Below, in pieces: positions 56,205-64,000 of a stretch of DNA of 64,000 nucleotides. The position numbers and the translations under genes are program-made. Under the pieces are notes generated by a model, which searched no databases, was not told the origin of the DNA, and worked only from the letters and a program-made list of their open reading frames with translations. How positions within the stretch are numbered: the stretch's first letter is position 1; each line of letters begins with the position of its first letter. Source of the stretch: Gryllotalpicola ginsengisoli DSM 22003 (GTDB taxonomy: Bacteria > Actinomycetota > Actinomycetes > Actinomycetales > Microbacteriaceae); NCBI RefSeq assembly GCF_000419445.1, contig NZ_AULK01000002.1:372001-436000 (forward strand), in the 5' to 3' direction.

Positions 56205-56881
56205 ACGGCGCGCAGCACGGCGACGACTTTGCCGAGCACCTCGGCCTGATCGCCGAGGATCGGTTCGAAGGCGGTGTTGCGGGGCAGCAGCCAGGTGTGC
56301 CCGTCGCGCTGACGGAAGACCTTGACGGTGGCCTCGCCATCGAGCATCGCCGCGACGATGTCGCCGTTCTCGGCGGTCTGCTGCTGCCGCACGACGACCC
56401 AGTCGCCGTCGCAGATGGCGGCGTCGATCATCGACTCGCCCACGACCTTGAGCATGAACAGCTCGCCGTTGCCGACGAGCTGGCGGGGAAGGGGGAAGAC
56501 CTCCTCCACCTGCTGGTCGGCGGTGATCGGCACGCCCGCGGCGATCCGGCCGACAAGAGGCACCAGGGTCGCGTCGCCGACGGGCACCTTGCCCTCGAAG
56601 TCCATGGACTCCTCCGCCGGCGCCGGCGGATCGATGAGGATCTCGAGGGCGCGGGGACGATTCGGGTCGCGACGCAGGTAACCGGAAAGCTCGAGCTGGT
56701 GGAGCTGGTGCGTGACGCTCGACAGCGAGGCGAGGCCGACCGCGTCGCCGATCTCCCGCATGCTCGGCGGGTAACCGCGGGCCGCAAGCGACTTCTTGAT
56801 CACGTCGAGGATGGCGAGCTGCTTCTCGCTCAGGTTCTTGCGGCGGCGCGTGCGTCGTTTCGGTGCGGCGTCAGTGGTCAC
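56201..56881 (-). CDS. lexA: SOS repressor LexA
   Basis: A 226-residue repressor. The winged helix-turn-helix is at residues 18-70 ([37 protein letters not shown]). The self-cleavage site is Ala115-Gly116 in RIAAGVPI, with Ser150 (VGESM) and Lys187 (ATVKVF) as catalytic dyad. I take the GTG at 56881 with GGGGA upstream; a TTG at 56893 would add four residues. A TACAGT -10 lies at 56938-56933. No full LexA box covers it, only a right half-site at 56968-56973. Confidence 0.95.
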   Translation of the reverse strand: MTTDAAPKRRTRRRKNLSEKQLAILDVIKKSLAARGYPPSMREIGDAVGLASLSSVTHQLHQLELSGYLRRDPNRPRALEILIDPPAPAEESMDFEGKVPVGDATLVPLVGRIAAGVPITADQQVEEVFPLPRQLVGNGELFMLKVVGESMIDAAICDGDWVVVRQQQTAENGDIVAAMLDGEATVKVFRQRDGHTWLLPRNTAFEPILGDQAEVLGKVVAVLRAV

Positions 56882-56932
56882 GAGAGTCCCCAATGTCAGT
56901 GGTGCCTGTTTGCATTTCTGCTGTCAGCCCAC

Positions 56933-56973
56933 ACTGTAGCGACAAACGTCGCGGTAATAGGGAATGTGTTCGA
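56933..56973 (-). promoter_or_regulatory. lexA promoter region with a LexA half-site
   Basis: TACAGT (56938-56933, minus strand) is the best -10 for lexA. GTTCGA (56968-56973), preceded by a spacer fitting RNRY, forms one half of an SOS box near the -35 region, but the left half is not recognisable. A separate GCGAC-N4-GTCGC repeat lies at 56939-56952. Confidence 0.4.
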
Positions 56974-57017
56974 GCGAGTCGTGGAAACGCGGCGCGGCGT
57001 TCGCCATCCGGTGGGGG

Positions 57018-57079
57018 TTGAGGTTCGATGAAATCGAAGATAGATTCGCAAGCGCTTCAGTTCTCGAACGCATGTTCCG
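57018..57079 (+). promoter_or_regulatory. SOS-controlled promoter of the LysM gene
   Basis: TTGAGG (57018-57023) and TAGATT (57041-57046) are 17 bases apart. The spacer contains a 15-bp palindrome, TTCGAT-GAA-ATCGAA (57024-57038). A LexA box, CGAAC-GCAT-GTTCC within 57064-57079, covers the bases just after the expected start site and fits the actinobacterial consensus. Confidence 0.75.
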
Positions 57080-57108
57080 AACCGAGTACCGACATTGGAG
57101 GCCATCAG

Positions 57109-57483
57109 ATGAGCAGCATCGCGGTTCACACGTCCGCTCGCACCATGGGCGGGCAGGCGGCGGCACACTCCCGTCTGCGCATCACCCGTCGTGGTCGCGC
57201 CGTGCTGGCGACGGCGTCCGCCGCACCCCTTGTCGCGGCGGCGCTCTTCTACGGCGTCGCATCCGGCGGCGCGGCCGCGACGAGCGGTGGCGGCGTGGCT
57301 CCGGCTGAATTCGGTCACGTCACAGTCGAACCGGGCCAGTCACTGTGGCAGATCGCCGAGCGCGTCGCGCCGCACGACGACCCGCGTGACGTCATCGACG
57401 AGATCGTCGATCTGAACGGGCTGCAGAGCTCGTCGCTGTCTCCCGGCCAGACCCTGGCGATCCCGGCCGAGTACGCGCACTAG
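57109..57483 (+). CDS. LysM protein, probable SOS-induced division inhibitor (DivS/ChiZ-like)
   Basis: A 124-residue protein: basic N-terminus, one membrane helix (about residues 31-52) and an outer LysM peptidoglycan-binding domain (70-120; VTVEPGQSLWQIAERV, VDLNGLQSSSLSPGQTLAIP). The position opposite lexA, the LexA box and this architecture match M. tuberculosis Rv2719c (ChiZ) and C. glutamicum DivS, which halt division after DNA damage. The ATG at 57109 has GGAGG 7 bases upstream; an upstream ATG at 57028 would lie before the LexA box. Function is inferred from context. Confidence 0.85.
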   Translation: MSSIAVHTSARTMGGQAAAHSRLRITRRGRAVLATASAAPLVAAALFYGVASGGAAATSGGGVAPAEFGHVTVEPGQSLWQIAERVAPHDDPRDVIDEIVDLNGLQSSSLSPGQTLAIPAEYAH

Positions 57484-57514
57484 CGGCGCAGGTGCCGCGC
57501 CTACCATTGAGAGG

Positions 57515-58636
57515 GTGACGTCGCTTTCCGATCTGCCCATCCGAGACGATCTGCGCGGGCGCGAGCCGTATGGTGCGCCTCAGCTGCATGTGCGTGTGGA
57601 ACTGAACGTCAACGAGAACACCCATCCCGTTCCGGACGCCGTGCAGGCAGACATCATGTCCCGTCTCCAGTCCGCGGTGAGCGGGGTGAACCGGTACCCC
57701 GACCGCGAGTTCACGGAGCTCCGTGACGCGCTCGCCGGCTATCTGGGCCACGGACTGACCCGTGACAACATCTGGGCGGCGAATGGCTCCAACGAGATCC
57801 TGCAGCAGCTCATGCAGGCCTTCGGCGGCTTCGGTCGCACGGCTCTCGGCTTCGCGCCGACCTACTCGATGTATCCGTTGCTCGCGGCCGGCACGGGAAC
57901 CGGCTGGGTCGCGGGGGATCGCGACGACGACTTCGAGCTCACGAGCGAGCGCGCGGTCGACTGGGTGCGCCGCGTGAGACCGGATCTCGTCCTGTTGTGC
58001 TCACCGAACAACCCGACCGGAACGCCTCTGGACCTCGAGGTGATCGAGGCGGTGTACGACGCATCCGACGGGATCGTCGTGGTCGACGAGGCGTACGCGG
58101 AGTTCTTCCCGGAAGGCGAGTCGAGCGCACTCACGCTGCTGCCGGGCCGCGAGCGCCTCGTCGTCTCCCGCACGATGAGCAAGGCGTTCGCGTTCGCCGG
58201 GGTCCGCCTCGGCTACCTGGCTGCGGATCCCGCCATCGCCGACGCCCTCCGCCTCGTGCGGCTGCCGTATCACCTGTCCGCTCTCACCCAGGCGGCCGCG
58301 CTCGGTGCGCTCGCGCACGCCGACGAGATGCTCGCCATGGTGGAGGACATCAAACGGCAGCGCGACCGCATCGCCACCGGTCTCGCCGAGCTCGGTTTCC
58401 TCGTGCACCGCACGTCCAGCAACTTTGTGCTGTTCGGCGAGGTCGAGAACCCGCGCGGGGTGTTCGAGGAGCTGCTGGCGGAAGGCATCATCATCCGCGA
58501 GATGGGCATACCCAACCACCTTCGCGTCTCGGCCGGCACCGAGGCCGAGACGACCGAGTTCCTCGACGCCATGGCGCGTTACATCGAGCGGCACGGCTCC
58601 CCGAAACGGGCGGCCTCGCCCTCGCCGGTAGGGTGA
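57515..58636 (+). CDS. hisC: Histidinol-phosphate aminotransferase
   Basis: A PLP-dependent aminotransferase in histidine synthesis, 373 residues. Landmarks are [38 protein letters not shown] and the PLP-Lys segment [17 protein letters not shown]. The GTG start lies 7 bases after TACCAT (57502-57507), so the mRNA is probably leaderless. It leads the hisC-hisB-hisH-priA cluster. Confidence 0.94.
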   Translation: MTSLSDLPIRDDLRGREPYGAPQLHVRVELNVNENTHPVPDAVQADIMSRLQSAVSGVNRYPDREFTELRDALAGYLGHGLTRDNIWAANGSNEILQQLMQAFGGFGRTALGFAPTYSMYPLLAAGTGTGWVAGDRDDDFELTSERAVDWVRRVRPDLVLLCSPNNPTGTPLDLEVIEAVYDASDGIVVVDEAYAEFFPEGESSALTLLPGRERLVVSRTMSKAFAFAGVRLGYLAADPAIADALRLVRLPYHLSALTQAAALGALAHADEMLAMVEDIKRQRDRIATGLAELGFLVHRTSSNFVLFGEVENPRGVFEELLAEGIIIREMGIPNHLRVSAGTEAETTEFLDAMARYIERHGSPKRAASPSPVG

Positions 58637-58641
58637 ACGGC

Positions 58642-59250
58642 ATGAGCTCCGCCCCCCGCACCGCTTCCCTGACGCGCGAGACGAGCGAGTCGAGCATCGA
58701 GCTCTCGCTCGACCTCGACGGAACCGGCGCGAGCGACATCAGCACGTCGGTGCCGTTCTACGACCACCTGCTGACCGCCTTCGCGAAGCACTCGCTCACC
58801 GACCTCGTCGTGCGCGCCCACGGTGACACCGAGATCGACGTGCACCACACCGTCGAAGACGTGGGCATCGTGCTCGGCACCGCCATCAGACAGGCCCTCG
58901 GCGACAAGAACGGCATCGGCCGCTTCGGCGACGCCGTCGTGCCGCTCGACGATGCCCTCGTGCAGTCCGTCGTGGACATCTCGGGCCGCCCCTATCTCGT
59001 GCACTCGGGCGAGCCCGCCGGATTCGAGTTCCACCTCATCGGCGGCCACTTCACCGGGTCCATGGTGCGCCATGTCTTCGAGGCGATCGCCTACAACGCC
59101 GCCTTGACCGTGCACGTGCGGGTCCTCGACGGCCGCGATCCGCACCACATCGCGGAGGCCGAGTTCAAGTCGTTCGCGCGGGCGTTCCGTCAGGCGAAGG
59201 CGGCGGACCCGGCAGTGAACGGAGTGCCGTCCACGAAGGGGACGCTGTGA
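58642..59250 (+). CDS. hisB: Imidazoleglycerol-phosphate dehydratase
   Basis: Dehydrates imidazole glycerol phosphate in histidine synthesis. The 202-residue protein shows the duplicated metal-binding half-domains: [26 protein letters not shown] and the second set with [17 protein letters not shown] and [14 protein letters not shown]. It is monofunctional, without a phosphatase domain. TAGGGT (58629-58634) lies 7 bases before the ATG, inside the end of hisC, so it may also start its own leaderless transcript. Confidence 0.95.
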   Translation: MSSAPRTASLTRETSESSIELSLDLDGTGASDISTSVPFYDHLLTAFAKHSLTDLVVRAHGDTEIDVHHTVEDVGIVLGTAIRQALGDKNGIGRFGDAVVPLDDALVQSVVDISGRPYLVHSGEPAGFEFHLIGGHFTGSMVRHVFEAIAYNAALTVHVRVLDGRDPHHIAEAEFKSFARAFRQAKAADPAVNGVPSTKGTL

Positions 59251-59915
59251 GCGACGCGAGAACGGATGCTTCGCCGACGGCCGCCCCTTCGGTCGTCGTC
59301 CTCGACTACGGCAGCGGCAACATCCACTCGGCGGCGAAGGCACTGGAGGCGGCCGGCGCCCGGGTGACCGTGACGGCCGACCGCGGCGCTGTCATAGACG
59401 CCGACGGTCTGCTCGTGCCGGGCGTCGGCGCGTTCCAGGCGGTGATCGCGGGCCTCAGGTCCGTGCGGGGCGACGAGCTGATCGAGCGCCGGCTGGCGGG
59501 AGGGCGCCCTGTGCTCGGCATCTGCGTGGGAATGCAGGTCATGTTCGAGCGCGGGGTCGAGCGCGGCACCGAGAGCGACGGGCTGGGGCAGTGGCCCGGC
59601 GAGGTCACCGAGTTGGGCGCCGCGGTGCTGCCGCACATGGGCTGGAACACGGTCGACGTGCCCGAGGGCTCCGTGCTGTTCCGCGGCCTGGAGCGGGAGC
59701 GCTTCTACTTCGTGCATTCGTATGCCGCGCAGCACTGGAGCCTCGAGGCGCTGGCGCCGTTCCCCGCGCCGAAGGTGACCTGGGCCGAGCACGGCACGCG
59801 CTTCATCGCCGCGGTCGAGAACGGTCCCCTGTCGGCCACGCAGTTCCACCCCGAGAAGTCCGGCCGAGCAGGCATCCGCCTGCTCACCAACTGGGTCGAC
59901 TCGCTGCGCTCGTGA
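59247..59915 (+). CDS. hisH: Imidazole glycerol phosphate synthase, glutaminase subunit
   Basis: A 222-residue class I glutamine amidotransferase that feeds ammonia to HisF. The catalytic Cys93 lies in GICVGMQ, and the His and Glu are in [21 protein letters not shown] marks the start. The GTG start overlaps the hisB stop by 4 bases. hisF is not in the window. Confidence 0.95.
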   Translation: MSDARTDASPTAAPSVVVLDYGSGNIHSAAKALEAAGARVTVTADRGAVIDADGLLVPGVGAFQAVIAGLRSVRGDELIERRLAGGRPVLGICVGMQVMFERGVERGTESDGLGQWPGEVTELGAAVLPHMGWNTVDVPEGSVLFRGLERERFYFVHSYAAQHWSLEALAPFPAPKVTWAEHGTRFIAAVENGPLSATQFHPEKSGRAGIRLLTNWVDSLRS

Positions 59916-59950
59916 CGCGGCTGCCGCACCCGATCCGATCAGGAAGCACC

Positions 59951-60697
59951 ATGACCGAGAACTCCCCTCTGCCCGCCCTCGTACTGCTGCCGGCGGTGGA
60001 CGTCGCCGACGGCAAGGCCGTCCGGCTCACCCAGGGCGAGGCGGGCAGCGAGACCAGCTACGGCAGCCCCGTCGCGGCCGCGCTGGAGTGGGCCGAGCAG
60101 GGGGCGGAATGGATTCACCTGGTCGACCTCGACGCCGCGTTCGGGCGCGGCGAGAACCGCGCAGTGCTGCGCGAGGTGCTCCACGAGGTGCAGGGGGTGA
60201 AGATCGAGCTCTCCGGCGGCATACGTGACGACGCGTCCCTCGAGCAGGCTCTCGAACTCGGCGCCGCTCGGGTGAATCTGGGAACCGCGGCGCTCGAGAA
60301 CCCGGACTGGGCGGCCGAGGCGATCGGCCGATTCGGCGAGGCCGTCGCCGTCGGCCTCGACGTGCGCGGAACGACCCTCGCCGCCCGCGGCTGGACCCGC
60401 GACGGCGGCGACCTGTGGCAGGTCCTCGAGAGGCTCGAGCAGGCAGGATGCCGGCGTTACGTCGTCACCGATGTGACCAAGGACGGCACGCTGCGCGGCC
60501 CCAATCTCGAGCTGCTCGCCGAGATCGCGGGAAAGACCGACAGACCGGTGGTCGCCTCCGGCGGCATCTCCAGTCTGGATGACATCAGCGCGCTGCGATC
60601 GCTCGTGCCGCAGGGCGTCGAGGGGGCGATCGTCGGAAAGGCGCTGTACGCCGGCCGGTTCACGCTCGCGGAGGCGTTGCGTGTCGCCGGATCCTGA
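59951..60697 (+). CDS. priA: HisA/PriA phosphoribosyl isomerase
   Basis: Isomerises ProFAR in histidine synthesis; in Actinobacteria without trpF the same enzyme (PriA) also serves tryptophan synthesis. The 248-residue barrel has [21 protein letters not shown] (catalytic Asp), [21 protein letters not shown] and [14 protein letters not shown]. HisA-only function cannot be excluded without knowing whether trpF is present. It overlaps the SseB gene by 17 bases. Confidence 0.93.
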   Translation: MTENSPLPALVLLPAVDVADGKAVRLTQGEAGSETSYGSPVAAALEWAEQGAEWIHLVDLDAAFGRGENRAVLREVLHEVQGVKIELSGGIRDDASLEQALELGAARVNLGTAALENPDWAAEAIGRFGEAVAVGLDVRGTTLAARGWTRDGGDLWQVLERLEQAGCRRYVVTDVTKDGTLRGPNLELLAEIAGKTDRPVVASGGISSLDDISALRSLVPQGVEGAIVGKALYAGRFTLAEALRVAGS

Positions 60698-61478
60698 CAG
60701 GGCACGTCCTCTTCCCGGCCGGCCGGCCCATCTCGCGGATTCGGCCGGCCGGCTCTGGGCAGGCCGCAGCTTCGAACCCAATCCGGCGGCCGGCGACGAC
60801 GGATCGGCCGATCCCGCTCTTCTGGCGGCATTGCAGGGCTTCCGGTCAGGCAGCGCGACGGCCCGGGACGTCGTGCAGGCGGTGCGCCACGCCCGCTTGA
60901 TCATCCCGCTCGTCGCACACGCCGGAGACGTCGGTGTCGCGCCGTCCGGCCACCTCGTCGACAAGACTCAGGAGCTGTCGATCGTGACGGTCGCGGGACC
61001 TGACGGCCGTACCGTGCTGCCGGCGTTCACCTCGGTCGGCACGCTTGCCACCTGGAACCCGAAAGCGCGCCCGGTTCCCGCCGCCGGCCCGAGGATCGCG
61101 CTGGCAGCGGCGAGCGAGGAGACGCAGTTGATCGTGATCGATCCGCTGAGCCCCACCGAGTTCGTGCTGCGCCGCCCGGCGGTCTACGCGCTCGGCACCG
61201 ACACGGAATGGATTCCCGCGGTCGACAACCCGGCGGTGCGGGCCGCGTTCGAGGCATCCGTCGCCGCCGATCCGGACGCCGAGAGCGTGGAGCTCGCCGC
61301 GGGCGACCCCGATCAGCGTCTGCGTGCGGAGGAGCTCGTGGTGCGGTTGCGCCTGCGCGCAGGGCTCGACCGTTCCGGCCTTCAGGCGGCGGTCGCGCGT
61401 CTCACCGAGCGATGGGCGGCCGACCCGGCCGTTGCGAACGGCGTCGACTCTCTCGCGCTGCGGCTCGTGCGGGCGTGA
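60681..61478 (+). CDS. SseB family protein
   Basis: A 265-residue protein with an SseB-like domain: [59 protein letters not shown] and [20 protein letters not shown]. SseB was first linked to serine sensitivity in E. coli; the actinobacterial role is unknown. The GTG start lies within the end of priA, so the genes are translationally coupled. It often follows priA in this group, as far as I recall. Confidence 0.85.
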   Translation: MSPDPDRARPLPGRPAHLADSAGRLWAGRSFEPNPAAGDDGSADPALLAALQGFRSGSATARDVVQAVRHARLIIPLVAHAGDVGVAPSGHLVDKTQELSIVTVAGPDGRTVLPAFTSVGTLATWNPKARPVPAAGPRIALAAASEETQLIVIDPLSPTEFVLRRPAVYALGTDTEWIPAVDNPAVRAAFEASVAADPDAESVELAAGDPDQRLRAEELVVRLRLRAGLDRSGLQAAVARLTERWAADPAVANGVDSLALRLVRA

Positions 61479-61488
61479 CCCGGCGATA

Positions 61489-62193
61489 TCACTTCGAGGT
61501 CGTCCACGAGACGCCGGAGAGTGCGGTGCTGGCCAGTGCGGAGCGCAGCGCACCCGAGTGGTTGCGCCCGTCGTCCGCGAAGGTCACGTCGAGATCGCCG
61601 GGCTGCAGATTCCAGGTGTAGGGCACGGTGACGGCGACCTGTTCGACGCCCGGCACGGCCGATGCCGTCGCAACGGCTTGTGACAGGGCGGTCACCGTGC
61701 GCGCGGAGACCACCGAGTCGAGGGCGTGCCGGTATTCGACCACGGATGCCGCGTGCCCGTCGCCGGCCGGGGAGCTCAGTTCGAGGTTCACCTGGGAATC
61801 CGGGACCTGCTTGATCATCGCGAGCACGACGGCGGCGGCCTGCTGGGGCGTCGCCTCGGGGTTCATGATGACCGACACGTCATATGAGTAGTCGATGCCG
61901 ACGGCTCCACGCTCGGCCGACGGCGTCGCGGCGGTCTCCGTGGTGACGGTGGCGCTCGCCGTGGCCACGCCGGGCAGCGAGGTGAGGTCGGTCACCGCAG
62001 CGGCGATCCGGGCTTCGCGCCCGGGATCGGGGGTCGACTCGCTGTCAGCCCCCTCCCCGTGCTGCATCGCGGAGGCGGAGGTCTGCAGATAACGGTGCAC
62101 GGCGAAAGTGCTCAGCATCAGCCCTCCGGCGACGACGAGGGCGACGGAGCAGACGGCAGCCCCGATCCACGCGAGTGCCTGCCGCCTGACCAC
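61489..62193 (-). CDS. Membrane-anchored protein of unknown function, 234 residues
   Basis: An N-terminal membrane helix (ALAWIGAAVCSVALVVAGGLML) is followed by an outer domain of about 200 residues with repeated beta-alpha-like segments: two copies of a pattern around VTDLTSLPGVATASATV and TALSQAVATASAVPGVEQVAVTV. No catalytic motif or family is recognised. The GTG start lies 6 bases after TAGCTT (62205-62200, minus strand), consistent with a leaderless mRNA. It converges with the SseB gene. Confidence 0.75.
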   Translation of the reverse strand: MVRRQALAWIGAAVCSVALVVAGGLMLSTFAVHRYLQTSASAMQHGEGADSESTPDPGREARIAAAVTDLTSLPGVATASATVTTETAATPSAERGAVGIDYSYDVSVIMNPEATPQQAAAVVLAMIKQVPDSQVNLELSSPAGDGHAASVVEYRHALDSVVSARTVTALSQAVATASAVPGVEQVAVTVPYTWNLQPGDLDVTFADDGRNHSGALRSALASTALSGVSWTTSK

Positions 62194-62288
62194 GAGTCGA
62201 AGCTAACCGCGTCGTCTGGGCGAACCCCGCACGCAGGCGGCGAACGGGCTCGGCATCCGCCCGGTAAGCGCCGGGCGGATGCGGCGAA

Positions 62289-62621
62289 TCAGGTGACCGG
62301 GCCGGTCCACTTCTCGCCCGGGCCCTTGCCCGGTTCGTCGGGGATCCTCGAGGCTTCGCGGAAGGCGAGCTGCAGGGTGCGCAGGCCGTCGCGCAGGGGG
62401 CGCGCGTGCTGGTCGCCCACATGCGGCGCGGCCGCGGTGACGAGTCCGGCGAGAGCATCGATGAGCTTGCGCGCCTCGTCGAGGTCCAGATCCTTCTCGC
62501 CCGCCTCGGCGAGGCCCAGTTTCACCGCCGCCGCGCTCATCAGGTGCACCGTCACGGTGGTGATGACTTCTGCCGCCGGCACCTCGGAGATGTCTCGCGT
62601 CGCGTCCTCGACGTCGCTCAT
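62289..62621 (-). CDS. DUF1844 domain-containing protein
   Basis: A 110-residue protein divergent from infC, as in many Actinobacteria. The DUF1844 core is [42 protein letters not shown] and [18 protein letters not shown]. It is helical, soluble and of unknown function. The ATG is preceded by AAGGCAGGT. The longer frame upstream is antisense to the infC leader. Confidence 0.88.
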   Translation of the reverse strand: MSDVEDATRDISEVPAAEVITTVTVHLMSAAAVKLGLAEAGEKDLDLDEARKLIDALAGLVTAAAPHVGDQHARPLRDGLRTLQLAFREASRIPDEPGKGPGEKWTGPVT

Positions 62622-62661
62622 TGACCTGCCTTCATGGTGATTCCGCTGCCGCGTACGCCTC

Positions 62662-62702
62662 TGGTAGACTCGGTGCTCGGCTCCAGGGCTTCGACGCCCT
62701 GG
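62662..62702 (+). promoter_or_regulatory. infC operon promoter and first leader hairpin
   Basis: TAGACT (62665-62670) preceded by TGG forms an extended -10. About 13 bases later a 7-bp hairpin forms (CCAGGGC at 62683-62689, GCCCTGG at 62696-62702). The leader runs some 225 bases to the infC start and could host ribosomal-protein autoregulation; I see no clear terminator in it. Confidence 0.5.
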
Positions 62703-62903
62703 AACGAAAGTGGAATAACTTCCCACCCGCGTTGACCGCTTCATCAGGTTACCGGGTCGTGACCCTCCGCCGGTTCGCAAGGACAGGTAGTCAGGGGGTC
62801 GGCCGAGTGATTGCACGCGTGTGTGCGCGGGCGTCGCGGCGAAGTCGTTCTCCTCTCGTTGCCACCGGGCAGCCGCACCACACGCTGAACAGAGGAGAAA
62901 CGC

Positions 62904-63530
<627 letters not shown>

Positions 63531-63541
63531 GGAACAACGAG

Positions 63542-63736
63542 ATGCCCAAGCAGAAGACCCACTCGGGCGCCAAGAAGCGCTTCAAGATCACCGGCAGCGG
63601 CAAGATCAAGAAGCAGCAGTCCGGCATGCGCCACAACCTGGAGCTCAAGTCGAGCCGCCGCACCCGGCGCCTCAACCAGGACCAGGTCATCAACAACAGC
63701 GACGCCAAGGCCATCAAGCGCCTGCTCGCCAAGTAA
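63542..63736 (+). CDS. rpmI: 50S ribosomal protein L35
   Basis: A 64-residue basic protein with the L35 sequence [21 protein letters not shown] and the tail [10 protein letters not shown]. It follows infC by 11 bases with AAGGAACAACGAG as ribosome site, and is the middle gene of infC-rpmI-rplT. Confidence 0.97.
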   Translation: MPKQKTHSGAKKRFKITGSGKIKKQQSGMRHNLELKSSRRTRRLNQDQVINNSDAKAIKRLLAK

Positions 63737-63768
63737 CCCGACGAGACTGACGAAGGAAACGAACAGAA

Positions 63769-64000
63769 ATGGCTAGAGTCAAGCGCGCCGTCAACGCGCA
63801 CAAGAAGCGTCGGGTCGTCCTCGAGCGCGCCGAGGGTTACCGCGGTCAGCGTTCGCGCCTGTACCGCAAGGCCAAGGAACAGGTCACCCACTCGCTCGTC
63901 TACGCGTACCGCGATCGTCGTGCCCGCAAGGGCGAGTTCCGCCGGCTGTGGATCCAGCGCATCAACGCGGCCGCCCGTCAGAACGGCATGACCTACAACC
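63769..64000 (+). CDS. rplT: 50S ribosomal protein L20, N-terminal part (cut by window end)
   Basis: The frame begins [19 protein letters not shown] and continues through [17 protein letters not shown] and the [13 protein letters not shown] segment to the last base. L20 binds 23S rRNA early in assembly and, in several bacteria, represses this operon. About 77 residues are visible of the usual 120 or so. GAAGGAAACGAACAGAA supplies the ribosome site. Confidence 0.97.
   Translation, partial: MARVKRAVNAHKKRRVVLERAEGYRGQRSRLYRKAKEQVTHSLVYAYRDRRARKGEFRRLWIQRINAAARQNGMTYN

Noticed and set aside
56939-56952. GCGAC-AAAC-GTCGC as the lexA operator
   Set aside because: It lacks the AAC/GTT part of the LexA consensus, so it cannot be called a LexA box, although its position near the promoter is suggestive.

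Overview
The window is a stretch of core chromosome from a high-GC Gram-positive bacterium, most likely Microbacterium or a close relative in the Microbacteriaceae (order Micrococcales). The evidence is the base composition (by eye about 70% G+C), a tRNA-modification/SOS/diaminopimelate gene order typical of Actinobacteria (ftsK-pgsA-cinA-clgR-DUF3046-recA-recX-miaB-miaA-dapF-hflX, then lexA with a divergent LysM gene), the ClgR and DUF3046 families, a 13E12-type DUF222/HNH protein, and the habit of writing Ala-Ser as GCATCC and Asp-Ala as GATGC. I see no rRNA, tRNA, CRISPR array, prophage, insertion sequence or other mobile element. No gap between genes exceeds about 280 bp.

Layout. 1-14.3 kb: end of an SNF2-type helicase, a tiny hyper-acidic protein, a CYTH protein, ATP-type phosphofructokinase, oligopeptidase B, a quinone-reductase-like enzyme, an Hsp20 chaperone with a double heat-shock operator, an esterase, an amino-acid-type permease with a uracil permease, a class C serine hydrolase and an aldehyde dehydrogenase. 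14.3-27.2 kb: DUF222/HNH protein, aspartase, two tandem alpha/beta hydrolases, a glycosyltransferase, a GlcD-like flavoprotein followed by two tandem PrsW-family membrane proteases, an FKBP, an MFS exporter and an acyltransferase with an SGNH domain. 27.3-42.8 kb: rpsO, three small genes, pnp, a catalytically eroded aldo/keto reductase-like protein, a TetR regulator, an M16 protease, dapB, apt, a redox group (OsmC, DUF4395, thioredoxin), dapA and RNase J. 42.8-57.5 kb: division, lipid synthesis, recombination, tRNA modification, dapF, hflX, metF and lexA. 57.5-62.6 kb: hisC-hisB-hisH-priA with an SseB-family gene, a membrane-anchored protein and DUF1844. 62.6 kb to the end: infC-rpmI-rplT, cut by the window edge.

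How the parts work together. dapB, dapA and dapF supply lysine and meso-diaminopimelate for the cell wall. rpsO, pnp and RNase J belong to translation and RNA turnover. recA, recX, lexA and the LysM protein form an SOS module: recA and the LysM gene carry clear LexA boxes, while lexA itself shows only a half-site. hsp20 appears to be under both HspR (HAIR) and HrcA (CIRCE).

The most striking regulatory pattern is that some twenty genes on both strands have a -10 hexamer 6-8 bases before the start codon, which implies leaderless mRNAs. At two divergent gene pairs the two -10 hexamers physically overlap. I did not find a clearly new multi-gene system. The best leads are the operator architectures, the tandem PrsW pair, the eroded aldo/keto reductase between pnp and the M16 protease, and an intergenic inverted repeat near 23.35 kb.
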